From an uncultured Bacilli bacterium (GTDB lineage Bacteria > Bacillota_I > Bacilli_A > ML615J-28 > CAG-698): 50,671 nt of DNA. Both the position numbers and the translations under genes were made by a program. The notes under the pieces were generated by a model. It saw nothing but the letters and a program-made list of their open reading frames with translations, was not told the origin of the DNA and did not search any database. The first letter of the stretch is position 1. Every line of letters starts with the position of its first letter. Below are positions 33,260 to 41,277 of the stretch, in pieces. The stretch covers positions 1-50,671 of the forward strand of contig CAKOMG010000010.1 of assembly GCA_934096585.1 (NCBI GenBank), read 5' to 3'.

Positions 33260-34297
33260 ATGGATAAAAAATTATTAGAAAATATTATACATTGTATTTC
33301 GCCATCAGGCCGTGAAGAAATGTTACAAAAGCTATTATATAGTCATTATAAAAACGTATTTGACGAATTCATAGTTAGAGAACAAGGATCATTAATTGGA
33401 GTTCTTAATAAGGATGCACAATTTAAAATAATGTTAGCAGGTCATGCTGATGAAATTAGTTTGATTGTTACAGGACATAATAATGATGGAACGTTAGAAG
33501 TCGAAAGTAATGGAGGCATCCGTGCAAGACTTTATGTGGGAACAAAAGTTCAAATTCTAACACCAAAAAATATATACAAAGGTGTTGTTGGAACAAATTC
33601 TAGTATTGATAAAAATCCTGATTTAAAAGCCAGCGATTTGTTTGTGGATATGGGATGTACAACTAAAGAAGAAATTAGTAAGCTTGTTCCTAAGGGTTCA
33701 TATATTGTTCATGATACAGAAATGATTGAACTTCAAAACAATCGTTTAGCTGCAAGAGCGTTTGATGATAGAATAGGTGTTTATATTATTTTTGAAGCTG
33801 CAAAAAGAGCAAAAGAAAAAGGTGTAAATGTTGGCGTATATGTTTCCGCAACAACAGGTGAAGAAACAACAGGCCGAGGGGCGTATGAATGTTCTAGTTA
33901 TGTTAATCCAAATGTTTGTGTAGCAGTTGATGTAACTTATGCTAATGATTATAAGGGATCTAATGAAGCAGGAGATGTAGAAATAGGTAAAGGTGGAGTA
34001 ATTTGTGAAGGCTCAATACCAAATTCAAAATTAAATCAACTACTTGCCCAATGTGCTAAGGACTTAAACTTGCCTATTCAGTATGAAGTTTTTGCTGGAA
34101 GAACAGGTACAGATGCTGATACTATGTTAAAAACAAAAAATGGAATTGTGCAAACTTTATTCTCTATTCCTTTACGTTATATGCATTCTCCAATTGAACT
34201 GCTTAGTATTGATGATGTAGATTCAATGGTGGATATTTTATCAGAATTTTTAGTTAGATTAAATAAGGATTATTCACTAAATCCTTATGATTTGTAG
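33260..34297 (+). CDS. M42 family metallo-aminopeptidase
   Basis: A cytosolic dinuclear-metal aminopeptidase (PepA/FrvX/YsdC type) of 345 residues, forming large tetrahedral complexes in known members. Metal and catalytic residues are visible in AGHADE, ARAFDDRIG, TGEETTGRG, CVAVDVT and the final RYMHSP. SPSGRE is the usual N-terminal motif. AAAGGA precedes the ATG. It is cotranscribed with glyA, and tRNA-Thr begins 6 nt after its stop. Confidence 0.95.
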   Translation: MDKKLLENIIHCISPSGREEMLQKLLYSHYKNVFDEFIVREQGSLIGVLNKDAQFKIMLAGHADEISLIVTGHNNDGTLEVESNGGIRARLYVGTKVQILTPKNIYKGVVGTNSSIDKNPDLKASDLFVDMGCTTKEEISKLVPKGSYIVHDTEMIELQNNRLAARAFDDRIGVYIIFEAAKRAKEKGVNVGVYVSATTGEETTGRGAYECSSYVNPNVCVAVDVTYANDYKGSNEAGDVEIGKGGVICEGSIPNSKLNQLLAQCAKDLNLPIQYEVFAGRTGTDADTMLKTKNGIVQTLFSIPLRYMHSPIELLSIDDVDSMVDILSEFLVRLNKDYSLNPYDL

Positions 34298-34303
34298 ATA
34301 GGT

Positions 34304-34379
34304 GCTGGGATAGCTCAGTAGGTAGAGCAACGTACCCGTAATACGTAGGTCAGGAGTTCGATTCTCCTTTCCAGCACCA
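34304..34379 (+). tRNA. tRNA-Thr (anticodon CGT) with C33
   Basis: Acceptor GCTGGGA pairs with TTCCAGC; discriminator A and CCA are encoded. The anticodon stem ACGTA/TACGT encloses CCCGTAA, giving anticodon CGT. Position 33, almost always T, is C. No promoter separates it from the aminopeptidase gene, so it must be cut out of that transcript. Confidence 0.92.
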
Positions 34380-34406
34380 TTTTATGTACTATAATTTATT
34401 AAGATG

Positions 34407-34437
34407 ACTAAGATTGTATAATCTTAGTTTTTATTTT
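34407..34437 (+). terminator. Terminator of the glyA-aminopeptidase-tRNA-Thr unit
   Basis: Stem ACTAAGATT/AATCTTAGT with loop GTAT and a long T-run. Confidence 0.9.
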
Positions 34438-34580
34438 TTAAAAAAATTAAATTTGCAAATCAGCAAAAAAGTAATATTGCTTAATATTGTTTAAAATACT
34501 AAATAAAAAAATTTTCAAATGTTATAAGAATTTGACTAAAGTTATTTTAAAAAAATATTAATGAAAAATATAATAGTTTT

Positions 34581-34622
34581 TACAACAAAATAGTTGTATT
34601 TTTAAAATAAATGTTGTATAAT
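34581..34622 (+). promoter_or_regulatory. Promoter and likely operator of the orphan XRE gene
   Basis: -35 TTGTAT (34594-34599), 17-nt spacer, -10 TATAAT (34617-34622). An inverted repeat TACAAC-N6-GTTGTA (34581-34598) covers the -35, and a further GTTGTA (34613-34618) covers the -10, so autorepression is plausible. Confidence 0.7.
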
Positions 34623-34638
34623 AATAGTGGGTGATGTT

Positions 34639-34881
34639 ATGGATGCAAACAAAACGGATTTGGAAAAAGATTTAAGGAAAGAAATAATTAATCAGTTAGT
34701 TGATTTTAGAAAACAAAAAAAATTGACACAAAAAGATATTGCGGAAAAGTTAGGCGTTACGCAGCAACAGGTTGCTAAAATTGAAAAATTAAGTAATAGC
34801 CCAACGCTAACTGTGATTACAAAGTATGCTCAGGCTCTAGATTTGAAATTTGATATAAAAATCTACGATGATAAAAAGTAA
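34639..34881 (+). CDS. XRE-family regulator (HigA-like, no toxin gene)
   Basis: An 80-residue protein with one helix-turn-helix: KKLTQKDIAEKLGVTQQQVAKIE, then NSPTLTVITKYAQAL. The compact form and the C-terminal DLKFDIKIYD resemble HigA-type antitoxins, but no toxin gene lies on either side. The start at 34639 is chosen because a GTG at 34627 lies only 4 nt after the -10 box; GGGTGAT serves as the ribosome site. The leader is very short, about 10 nt. Confidence 0.85.
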   Translation: MDANKTDLEKDLRKEIINQLVDFRKQKKLTQKDIAEKLGVTQQQVAKIEKLSNSPTLTVITKYAQALDLKFDIKIYDDKK

Positions 34882-34928
34882 AGTTCTTTTTTTAAAAAAA
34901 TATAATAAACTAAAAAGAGGTGATTTTA

Positions 34929-35390
34929 ATGGATGAAAAAAAGAATATTGAAGTAGAAGTAATAAATGAAGAAAAAACAGAAGATAAAAAAGAAGAAAAA
35001 AAAGAGAATGTTTTTTCAAAATTTTGGAATAAAACAAAGAAAGTGGTTAATGATTCTTTGCTAGAAATGAAAATTGAATCCAAATTCAAAGGTGATAATG
35101 ATTCATTCAGTATTTATGGTAAAGGAGATTTAGTTCCATTAATTGTTTATGGTCATTTAAAAGATGGTAAAGTTATAGCATATGGCAAAATTGAAACAGA
35201 AGTAAACAATATTTTAGTTGACAATAATGAAAAAGCGTATTATGTTAATAGCTTAATTGATGGTACTGTTGATATTACAGTAGATGGAACTACATACACA
35301 CGTCCTGCTACTATTATTGTATTAGATAGTGATGTTCAAGAAGTAGATGTTATTAAAGCAGGTAAAAAATATTATTTACAAAAAAAATAA
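34929..35390 (+). CDS. Unknown soluble protein encoded with flotillin
   Basis: I do not recognise the family. The 153-residue product has a very charged N-terminal tail (residues 1-30, Glu/Lys) and an amphipathic stretch around NVFSKFWNKTKKVVNDSLLEM. A beta-rich domain follows with GDLVPLIVYGHLKDGKVIAYGKI and DGTVDITVDGTTYTRPATIIVLDSD. There is no signal peptide or membrane helix. AGAGGTGAT precedes the ATG at 34929. Flotillin starts 25 nt after its stop, so a joint role at the membrane is likely but inferred. Confidence 0.75.
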   Translation: MDEKKNIEVEVINEEKTEDKKEEKKENVFSKFWNKTKKVVNDSLLEMKIESKFKGDNDSFSIYGKGDLVPLIVYGHLKDGKVIAYGKIETEVNNILVDNNEKAYYVNSLIDGTVDITVDGTTYTRPATIIVLDSDVQEVDVIKAGKKYYLQKK

Positions 35391-35415
35391 AAAAACAATA
35401 TAAGGAGGAAAAAAG

Positions 35416-36861
35416 ATGATTGTTTTAAATGTAATGGTTACAGTCGGAGTTATTGTTGCCGCAATTTTAGTTTTTGTTTTATTGTTCTTATGTCTTTTTT
35501 ACGTAAAAGCACCACCAGACACAGCACTAATAATTACTGGCCCTTTTAAACAAAGAGTTTTAATTGGTAAAGCTGGAATTCGTTTCCCTGGTTTAGAAAG
35601 AGTTGATAGAATCCCATTAAGCTTAATTCAAGTAGATATTAAAACAGCTAGTGCTGTTCCAACAAGAGAATTTATTAATATTTTTGTGGATGGGGTTGCA
35701 AATATTAAAATTGATTCTGATCCAACTTCATTAGAAAAAGCTTCACAAATATTCCTTCAACAAGACTTAGATGGAATTAGAAATATTGCTAAAGAAGTTT
35801 TAGAAGGTAATATGCGTGAAATCATTGGACAAATGAGATTAGAAGAACTAGTTCACAATCGTGATTTATTTGCTGAAAAGGTTAAAGAAAATGCAATGCA
35901 AGATATGGGTAGAATGGGGCTTCAAATAATTAATCTTACTATTCAAAATTTTATTGATAACAATAAGGTTATTGAAAATCTAGGTGTTGATAACATTGCT
36001 CAAATCAGTAAAAATGCAAGTATAGCTAGAGCACAAGCAGAACGTGACGTTCAGATTGCTCAATCTGAAGCTAATGAGGCTGCAAATAAAGCTCGCGTTG
36101 ATGCAGAAAGATTAATTGTTGAGCAAAATACAAATCTTTCATTACGTCAATCAGAATTAAAAAGTCAATCAGATACAGCTAAAGCTACTGCTGATGCTGC
36201 TTATGCAATTGAAGAGCAAAAACGTTTAGAAGAAATCAATGTTGCAAAAGTTAATGCTGATATTGCAAAACGTGAACGTGAAGTTGAATTAGGTCAAAAA
36301 GAAGTAGAATTACAAGAAAGACAACTTGAAGCAAACGTTAAAAAGACTGCTGAAGCTAATAAATATGCAGCTGAACAAAATGCTCAAGCTGAATTATTTA
36401 AACGTCAAAAAGCTGCTGAAGCCGAAAAATATGAGCAAGAACAGAGTGCTGCTGCATTAAGAGCTAAAGCTGAAGCAAATAGATTTGCAGCTGAACAAGA
36501 GGCTGCCGGTATATTAGCAAAAGGTCAAGCTGAAGCAGAAGCAATAGAAAAGAAAGCAGAAGCTATGAAAAAAATGGGTGAAGCTTCAGTTCTTGAGTTG
36601 ATTTTGAATTCTAATGTATTACCTGATATTGTTAAAGCATATTCAGAACCTTTGGCAGAAGCTTATGGTAGAATTGATTCTATAACAATGTATGGCGAAG
36701 GTAATACAGCAAAACTTGCTGAAGAAATTGGTAAAAATGGATCACAATTATTTGAAGGTTTAGAAAAAACATTAGGAGTAGATATCAAATCAATAATTGC
36801 CGGATATTTGGGTGCAAAAGTGTTAGACAAAAAAGATAAAAAACCAGAAGAAAACAAATAA
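35416..36861 (+). CDS. Flotillin-like SPFH-domain protein
   Basis: Flotillins scaffold ordered membrane microdomains. The 481-residue protein has an N-terminal membrane segment (residues 1-28), an SPFH/PHB domain and a long Ala/Glu-rich coiled coil (about residues 200-400) with repeated AEANKYAAEQ-like units. A C-terminal region with LILNSNVLPDIVKAYSEPL follows, the usual flotillin tail. AAGGAGG precedes the ATG. The usual partner NfeD is missing; the upstream unknown protein takes its place in the operon. A terminator follows. Confidence 0.95.
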   Translation: MIVLNVMVTVGVIVAAILVFVLLFLCLFYVKAPPDTALIITGPFKQRVLIGKAGIRFPGLERVDRIPLSLIQVDIKTASAVPTREFINIFVDGVANIKIDSDPTSLEKASQIFLQQDLDGIRNIAKEVLEGNMREIIGQMRLEELVHNRDLFAEKVKENAMQDMGRMGLQIINLTIQNFIDNNKVIENLGVDNIAQISKNASIARAQAERDVQIAQSEANEAANKARVDAERLIVEQNTNLSLRQSELKSQSDTAKATADAAYAIEEQKRLEEINVAKVNADIAKREREVELGQKEVELQERQLEANVKKTAEANKYAAEQNAQAELFKRQKAAEAEKYEQEQSAAALRAKAEANRFAAEQEAAGILAKGQAEAEAIEKKAEAMKKMGEASVLELILNSNVLPDIVKAYSEPLAEAYGRIDSITMYGEGNTAKLAEEIGKNGSQLFEGLEKTLGVDIKSIIAGYLGAKVLDKKDKKPEENK

Positions 36862-36867
36862 TTAAGT

Positions 36868-36895
36868 AAAACTCATGCTAAGCATGAGTTTTATC
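36868..36895 (+). terminator. Terminator of the flotillin operon
   Basis: Stem AAAACTCATGC/GCATGAGTTTT with loop TAA, followed by T-rich sequence. Confidence 0.88.
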
Positions 36896-36915
36896 TTTTC
36901 TTTTTTTAAAAATAA

Positions 36916-36924
36916 TGATATAAT
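36916..36924 (+). promoter_or_regulatory. Extended -10 upstream of the SAM-fold gene
   Basis: TGATATAAT without a good -35, 17 nt before the start codon, with GGTGA between them. Confidence 0.7.
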
Positions 36925-36941
36925 ATAAATATGGTGATAAT

Positions 36942-38054
36942 ATGTTAGTAAACTTAAACAATGATGATGTTTTAGAGTTTAAAAGATTAAACGAAATAAT
37001 GAAATACAATACAATGTTTTTAAACATTGTATCAAATTATATAAATTTTCATGATATAGAAATTAATGATAAACTTATAAAGAGATTTAAAAAAGAAGTA
37101 AATGTCAATAATAAAGAAGCGTTTTACCATTTATTTTATAGTTTTTTTATTGATGAATTAAAAGAAAAAGATAAAGAAGTAATGGATAGTTATTTAAGAA
37201 AATCACTAACATGTTTAAAAATTAATGATTATTTTAATAACCATTATAATTTAAGAATCAATGCAACTAATAAAAAATATAAAAATTGGGCATTTAAAAA
37301 TGATAGTTTTAAGTCATTTCAAGGATTTATTTTTGGCGAAACACAAGTAGATGAAATAAATTATTTTTTAGAAACGCCATCTTTTGGTTTTTTTGAAAAA
37401 CAATATTCTTATTTAGCAGTCTTAGAAAATAATAGAGAGTGGATGACTATTACTCCTAATGAGATTAATACAATGAAAGAGCCAATCGAAAAAGCTTTTG
37501 GCAATGTTTTGACTATAGGTTTAGGCTTGGGATATTTTGCTTATATGACATCATTAAAAGAAAATGTAAATAAAGTTACAATCATTGAAAAAGATAGTAA
37601 TGTAATAGAATTATTTAAAGAAACTATCTTACCATCCTTTGAATTTAAAGAAAAAATTGAAATTATAAATGAAGATGCCTTTACATTTCTTCAACATAAC
37701 AATTTACATGAATATAATTATGTTTTTGTTGATATTTGGCATGATGTTTCTGATGGTTTATTTTTATATTTAGATTTTAAGGCTATAGAAGATGAGTACC
37801 AAGTTTCATTTAATTATTGGATTGAAAATGAGATATTATTATTGCTTAGAAAAATTATTTTAAGACTAATTAATGAGAGTTATTTGCAAATAGATTCTTT
37901 AAATGTTGATACTTCTAATAAACAATTAGATGAAGTATATAAAAGAATATACAATTTATTAAATAATATTCAAATTACAAGTTACTATGATATTTACAAA
38001 TTGCTTAAAAAAGATAATTTACAAATACTTGCAAAATATATAAATAGAAGGTAA
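36942..38054 (+). CDS. Class I SAM-binding-fold protein of unknown function
   Basis: The 370-residue protein has a helical N-terminal half with no recognised family. The Rossmann-type half contains NVLTIGLGLGYFAYM (glycine loop), VTIIEKDSNVIELF (acidic end of strand 2), INEDAFTFL and YNYVFVDIWHD. This is the layout of class I methyltransferases and spermidine synthases. It could act on a small molecule or a protein. It lies 4 nt before a PfkB kinase gene and 0.9 kb before pyrophosphatase, forming a three-gene operon. Confidence 0.75.
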   Translation: MLVNLNNDDVLEFKRLNEIMKYNTMFLNIVSNYINFHDIEINDKLIKRFKKEVNVNNKEAFYHLFYSFFIDELKEKDKEVMDSYLRKSLTCLKINDYFNNHYNLRINATNKKYKNWAFKNDSFKSFQGFIFGETQVDEINYFLETPSFGFFEKQYSYLAVLENNREWMTITPNEINTMKEPIEKAFGNVLTIGLGLGYFAYMTSLKENVNKVTIIEKDSNVIELFKETILPSFEFKEKIEIINEDAFTFLQHNNLHEYNYVFVDIWHDVSDGLFLYLDFKAIEDEYQVSFNYWIENEILLLLRKIILRLINESYLQIDSLNVDTSNKQLDEVYKRIYNLLNNIQITSYYDIYKLLKKDNLQILAKYINRR

Positions 38055-38058
38055 TAAA

Positions 38059-38943
38059 ATGATTTATACATTAACTTTTTCTCCATCAATTGACTACTAT
38101 TTAACAGTAAATAGGTTTAAAGAAAACTCTATAAACAGGAGTACTATGGAAGAATTTGCCATAGGTGGTAAGGGTATTAATGTTACTAAAGTATTGAAAG
38201 AACTTAATGTCAATAGCATTGCAATTGGATTTATTAGTGGTTTTACAGGGGAGTATTTAAAAGAATGTTTAAAAAAAGAAAATGTTGAAAGTTATTTAAT
38301 TAATGCATCTGGCAGTACAAGAATTAATGTTAAAATACTATCAGAGCATGAAACTGCAATAAATTCTAATAGTTTAATAATTGATAATGAAGCATTAAAT
38401 ATATTATATAAGAAAATAAGTGAAATAAAAGAAGGAGATTATTTAATAATTTCTGGAAGTGTTCCGTCACATATTGATTTAGAAGATATTGTTAAGAAAA
38501 TAAAGAAACAAGTTAAAGTAATTATAGATGTAGATTATAATATTATTCCATTGTTAAAATATCATCCTTTTTTAATTAAGCCAAATAGAGATGAATTATA
38601 TAAACTAGTTAATAAGGAAACAAGTGACTTAAATGAAATTATTTTATTTGCCAAAGAACTAAAAAAACAAGGAGCACAAAATGTGATTGTTTCACTAGAT
38701 AAAGATGGAGCAATAATGATAGATGAACAAAACAATGAATATTATAGAAAAAATAAAAAACTAAATGTTGTTAGTACAGTAGGGGCAGGAGATTCGATGG
38801 TTTCTGGATTCATATTTGGTAGTATTCATAATTATAGTATGGAGAAATCTTTCGAATTAGGCATGCATTGTGCTGCAGCTGCTTGCTTAACTAAAGCATT
38901 ACCTAATAAAATGTTAATAGATAAAATAAAGGAGTCAAAATAA
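38059..38943 (+). CDS. PfkB-family sugar-phosphate kinase (1-phosphofructokinase type)
   Basis: A 294-residue ribokinase-fold enzyme. The N-terminal SPSIDYYLTVNRF and GGKGINVTKVLKEL and the C-terminal GAGDSMVSGFIFG (anion hole and catalytic Asp) match the FruK/LacC subgroup, which phosphorylates fructose-1-phosphate or tagatose-6-phosphate. No PTS genes are adjacent, so the exact substrate is open. AGAAGG precedes the ATG, and the stop overlaps the pyrophosphatase start by 1 nt. Confidence 0.9.
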   Translation: MIYTLTFSPSIDYYLTVNRFKENSINRSTMEEFAIGGKGINVTKVLKELNVNSIAIGFISGFTGEYLKECLKKENVESYLINASGSTRINVKILSEHETAINSNSLIIDNEALNILYKKISEIKEGDYLIISGSVPSHIDLEDIVKKIKKQVKVIIDVDYNIIPLLKYHPFLIKPNRDELYKLVNKETSDLNEIILFAKELKKQGAQNVIVSLDKDGAIMIDEQNNEYYRKNKKLNVVSTVGAGDSMVSGFIFGSIHNYSMEKSFELGMHCAAAACLTKALPNKMLIDKIKESK

Positions 38944-39473
38944 TGAATATATGGCATGATATAAATAGTAAAAGAATCACTGAAGAAAGATTTGTGGCTT
39001 GTATTGAAATTTCTAAAAATAGTAAAATGAAATATGAATTGGACAAAGAAACAGGAAGACTGATTTTGGATCGTGTTTTGTTTACATCAACCCATTACCC
39101 AGCAAATTATGGTTTTATACCTAAAACATACGCAGAAGATAATGATCCTTTAGATGTTCTAGTAATTTGCCAATCAGAAATTATTCCCCTATGTCTTGTT
39201 GATTGTATTCCCATTGGTGTTATCAAAATGATAGACAATAATTTTATTGATGAAAAAATTATCGCTGTTGCGGCAAGTGATCCTTCTTATTGCAATTATA
39301 AAAATATCAATGAATTGCCTGAACATATTATGGAAGAAATGAGTCATTTCTTTAAAGTTTATAAAGAATTAGAAGGCAAAGCAACTTATGTTATGGATGT
39401 TCAGGGACCAGAAGAAGCAAAACAAATAATTAAAAAATCAATAGAAGCATATAAAGAAAAATTTAAAAAATAA
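38943..39473 (+). CDS. ppa: Inorganic pyrophosphatase, family I
   Basis: Family I soluble pyrophosphatases hydrolyse PPi with Mg2+, pulling biosynthetic reactions forward. The 176-residue length fits. DRVLFTSTHYPANYGFIPKT and EDNDPLDVLVI contain the active-site Tyr and Asp residues, and IAVAASDP is the next conserved block. Many Bacilli use the unrelated family II enzyme, so family I here is of some taxonomic interest. It starts on the last base of the kinase stop and ends at a shared terminator. Confidence 0.95.
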   Translation: MNIWHDINSKRITEERFVACIEISKNSKMKYELDKETGRLILDRVLFTSTHYPANYGFIPKTYAEDNDPLDVLVICQSEIIPLCLVDCIPIGVIKMIDNNFIDEKIIAVAASDPSYCNYKNINELPEHIMEEMSHFFKVYKELEGKATYVMDVQGPEEAKQIIKKSIEAYKEKFKK

Positions 39474-39512
39474 AAAAGCGCTGCATCTAATTGGATGCAG
39501 TGCTTTCTTTTT
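39474..39512. terminator. Bidirectional terminator between ppa and the XRE-membrane gene
   Basis: Stem GCGCTGCATC/GATGCAGTGC (39478-39487 with 39494-39503, one G-T pair) is flanked by A-runs and T-runs. The end of the minus-strand gene lies in the hairpin. Confidence 0.88.
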
Positions 39513-40086
39513 TTATTTTTCTTTTTAATAAAATTGCAAAAATAGCAAGTATTTGCACGGGTATTGATAATATATATGTCAACCATATATAACTAAAGTC
39601 AATTGTAAGCACCAGACATGTAGGTATTGTCCAAGTTAATATAGATACGGATAAAAACAAATGAAAGTTATTTCCCCATATACTTGAAAATACAATTGCA
39701 ACAATACTAGATGCTGGAATAGCATAAATAAAAGATAACCATGCTTTATCAATGCTTAACATTTTTAAAATGATAAAACAAAATGTTGATATTAACCAAA
39801 CTAATAATATAGAAATGATAGTAATTAATGCATGAACACTTTTTTTACTTTTGTGAGTTTGCACTTTGTGTTCACTGATTAAATCATTTAATGTAATGCC
39901 ATACATTTCTGCAATGCTTGTTAAAATGTATAAGTCTGGTAAACTTTCTCCCCTTTCCCATTTTGATATAGCTTTATCAGAATAGTTTAGTTTTTCAGCA
40001 AGTTGAATTTGCGTTAAATTATTTAATTTACGATAATACGTTAAGTTGGAAGAAACGATCTCCCTTAATTGTTCTTCATTAATCAT
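39487..40086 (-). CDS. XRE-type helix-turn-helix regulator fused to a membrane domain
   Basis: The N-terminal 70 residues form a helix-turn-helix (LNNLTQIQLAEKLNYSDKAISKWERGESLPD), common in Firmicutes membrane-bound XRE regulators. Four or five hydrophobic helices follow to residue 199. The protein would bind DNA while held in the membrane and sense an envelope or drug signal (inference). The predicted transcript start coincides with the ATG and no ribosome site is present, so the mRNA may be leaderless. It is divergent from the PAP2-like gene. Confidence 0.85.
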   Translation of the reverse strand: MINEEQLREIVSSNLTYYRKLNNLTQIQLAEKLNYSDKAISKWERGESLPDLYILTSIAEMYGITLNDLISEHKVQTHKSKKSVHALITIISILLVWLISTFCFIILKMLSIDKAWLSFIYAIPASSIVAIVFSSIWGNNFHLFLSVSILTWTIPTCLVLTIDFSYIWLTYILSIPVQILAIFAILLKRKIKKESTASN

Positions 40087-40092
40087 AGAGTA

Positions 40093-40121
40093 ATTATATC
40101 ATAAAAATAAGTAAATTTCAA
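40093..40121 (-). promoter_or_regulatory. Promoter of the XRE-membrane regulator
   Basis: On the minus strand: TTGAAA, 17-nt spacer, extended -10 TGATATAAT. The -10 ends 7 nt before the ATG. Confidence 0.85.
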
Positions 40122-40126
40122 CAACT

Positions 40127-40166
40127 CTACTTTTAGTTTATATAAAAATTTCAAAGTAGAAATTTT
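40127..40166. repeat. Interleaved inverted repeats in the divergent promoter region
   Basis: AAAATTTC (40145-40152) and GAAATTTT (40159-40166) form a perfect dyad with a 6-nt centre. CTACTTT and AAAGTAG form a second, overlapping pair. They are candidate operators for the neighbouring XRE regulator. Confidence 0.5.
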
Positions 40167-40252
40167 AAAAATAACAATAGAGAAAAAGGACTAATAGTAG
40201 GTTTTAATTATATTATTAAAAATATATAATTAAAAAGTATTTGGAGGTCAAT

Positions 40253-40840
40253 ATGAATAAAATAGCAAAAATTATTAGAGTTTTAACAATATCACCTATT
40301 ATGGCATTGATGATTTGTTTAGTGATTTATTTTGGAGTTGATGATTCTTTTTCGTCGATGTTAATATTTTTAATTACCATTTTTTGCTTAGTAGTTTTTC
40401 CAGTATTAGCATATCCATTTGAACAAAAAGTTAATATTGTGAAACGCGTTAATAATACTTTAACACCTCGTGCTGCCGATAGAAAAATGGCAATAATATT
40501 TTCTGTTATTTCATATTCGGTAGCATTATTAGTTGTATTTTTAAACCATGAAAGTACTATAGTTAAACAATTAGTATTAACGTATTTTATTTCAGGAGTC
40601 TTAATTGCCATCTCATCATTTGCATTTAAATTTGAAGCAAGTGGGCATATGTGTGGGATGGTTGGACCTATGGTGTTTTTAGCAGTAAAAGTTAGTTATT
40701 GGTTTTTATTAATATTAATACCACTAGCGTTCGTTGTTTGGAGTTCTTTGAAATTAAAAAGACATACAGTTTTACAATTAATTTTTGGTAGTTTAATGCC
40801 TGTAGTTGGCTTTATAATTTCTTTAATTGTTATTTCCTAA
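40253..40840 (+). CDS. PAP2-like membrane phosphatase-related protein
   Basis: A 195-residue membrane protein with about six helices. TLTPRAADRK, FEASGHMCG and LKLKRHTVLQLIFG occupy the places of the three PAP2 phosphatase motifs (the SGH and RH elements are clear), so it may dephosphorylate an undecaprenyl or phospholipid substrate at the membrane. The start at 40253 is set by TTGGAGG at 40241-40247; a TTG there is part of the ribosome site. It is divergent from the XRE-membrane regulator, which may control it. Confidence 0.65.
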   Translation: MNKIAKIIRVLTISPIMALMICLVIYFGVDDSFSSMLIFLITIFCLVVFPVLAYPFEQKVNIVKRVNNTLTPRAADRKMAIIFSVISYSVALLVVFLNHESTIVKQLVLTYFISGVLIAISSFAFKFEASGHMCGMVGPMVFLAVKVSYWFLLILIPLAFVVWSSLKLKRHTVLQLIFGSLMPVVGFIISLIVIS

Positions 40841-41117
40841 TAGGAAAAAATTAATTAGATATGAATAATTCTTTCATTTAAACTCACGCATTATCATATA
40901 ATAAATTGATACAACTTTAAAACAATAAATTTTTATGACACTAAATGATTTTTTCCATAAAAGTAATTGCAATTTTAAAAATTGCACAATTCATAAAAAC
41001 AGATAAAAAGGTCGATTTTTTATTCATTTTTACTTAAAAACGCCACAAAAATGTATTATTTTGAAAAACATAAAATTTATAAAACGGAAAAAATAGTTTA
41101 TAAAAAAATGAAAAATA
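40841..41117. other. AT-rich intergenic stretch with a 19-nt palindrome
   Basis: No convincing gene was found here. The notable element is the perfect palindrome TGCAATTTT-A-AAAATTGCA at 40968-40986, a possible operator about 130 nt upstream of the next promoter. Confidence 0.5.
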
Positions 41118-41146
41118 TTGAAAAGTTGAAAAAAGTGTGCTATAAT
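41118..41146 (+). promoter_or_regulatory. Promoter of the repeat-rich membrane protein gene
   Basis: TTGAAA, 17-nt spacer, extended -10 TGCTATAAT. Confidence 0.87.
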
Positions 41147-41152
41147 ATATTA

Positions 41153-41277
41153 AAGTGGTTGCTTGAAAAAAGCAAAAGACTTAAGTTTATTCAAATTTTG
41201 GAATATATGAATAAACTTTTTAAAGAAAATAGAATTCTTTTATTGAAAAATAAAAGAAATAAAGAGGAGGAATGACG
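41153..41277 (+). promoter_or_regulatory. Structured 125-nt leader with three hairpins
   Basis: Hairpin A is TTGCTT/AAGCAA (41159-41175). Hairpin B is AAGTTTATTC/GAATAAACTT (41183-41192 with 41209-41218) followed by Ts, like a terminator. Hairpin C is TTCTTTTATT/AATAAAAGAA (41235-41258) with a GAAA tetraloop. No known riboswitch was recognised. Confidence 0.55.

Noticed and set aside
34639..34881. Possible toxin-antitoxin module around the HigA-like gene
   Set aside because: No toxin-sized gene lies directly upstream or downstream; the next gene is the flotillin partner.
41051..41275. Open frame of 74 codons before the repeat-rich membrane protein
   Set aside because: It spans the promoter at 41118-41146 and the structured leader, and its Lys/Ile/Leu-rich product is what AT-rich DNA gives by chance.
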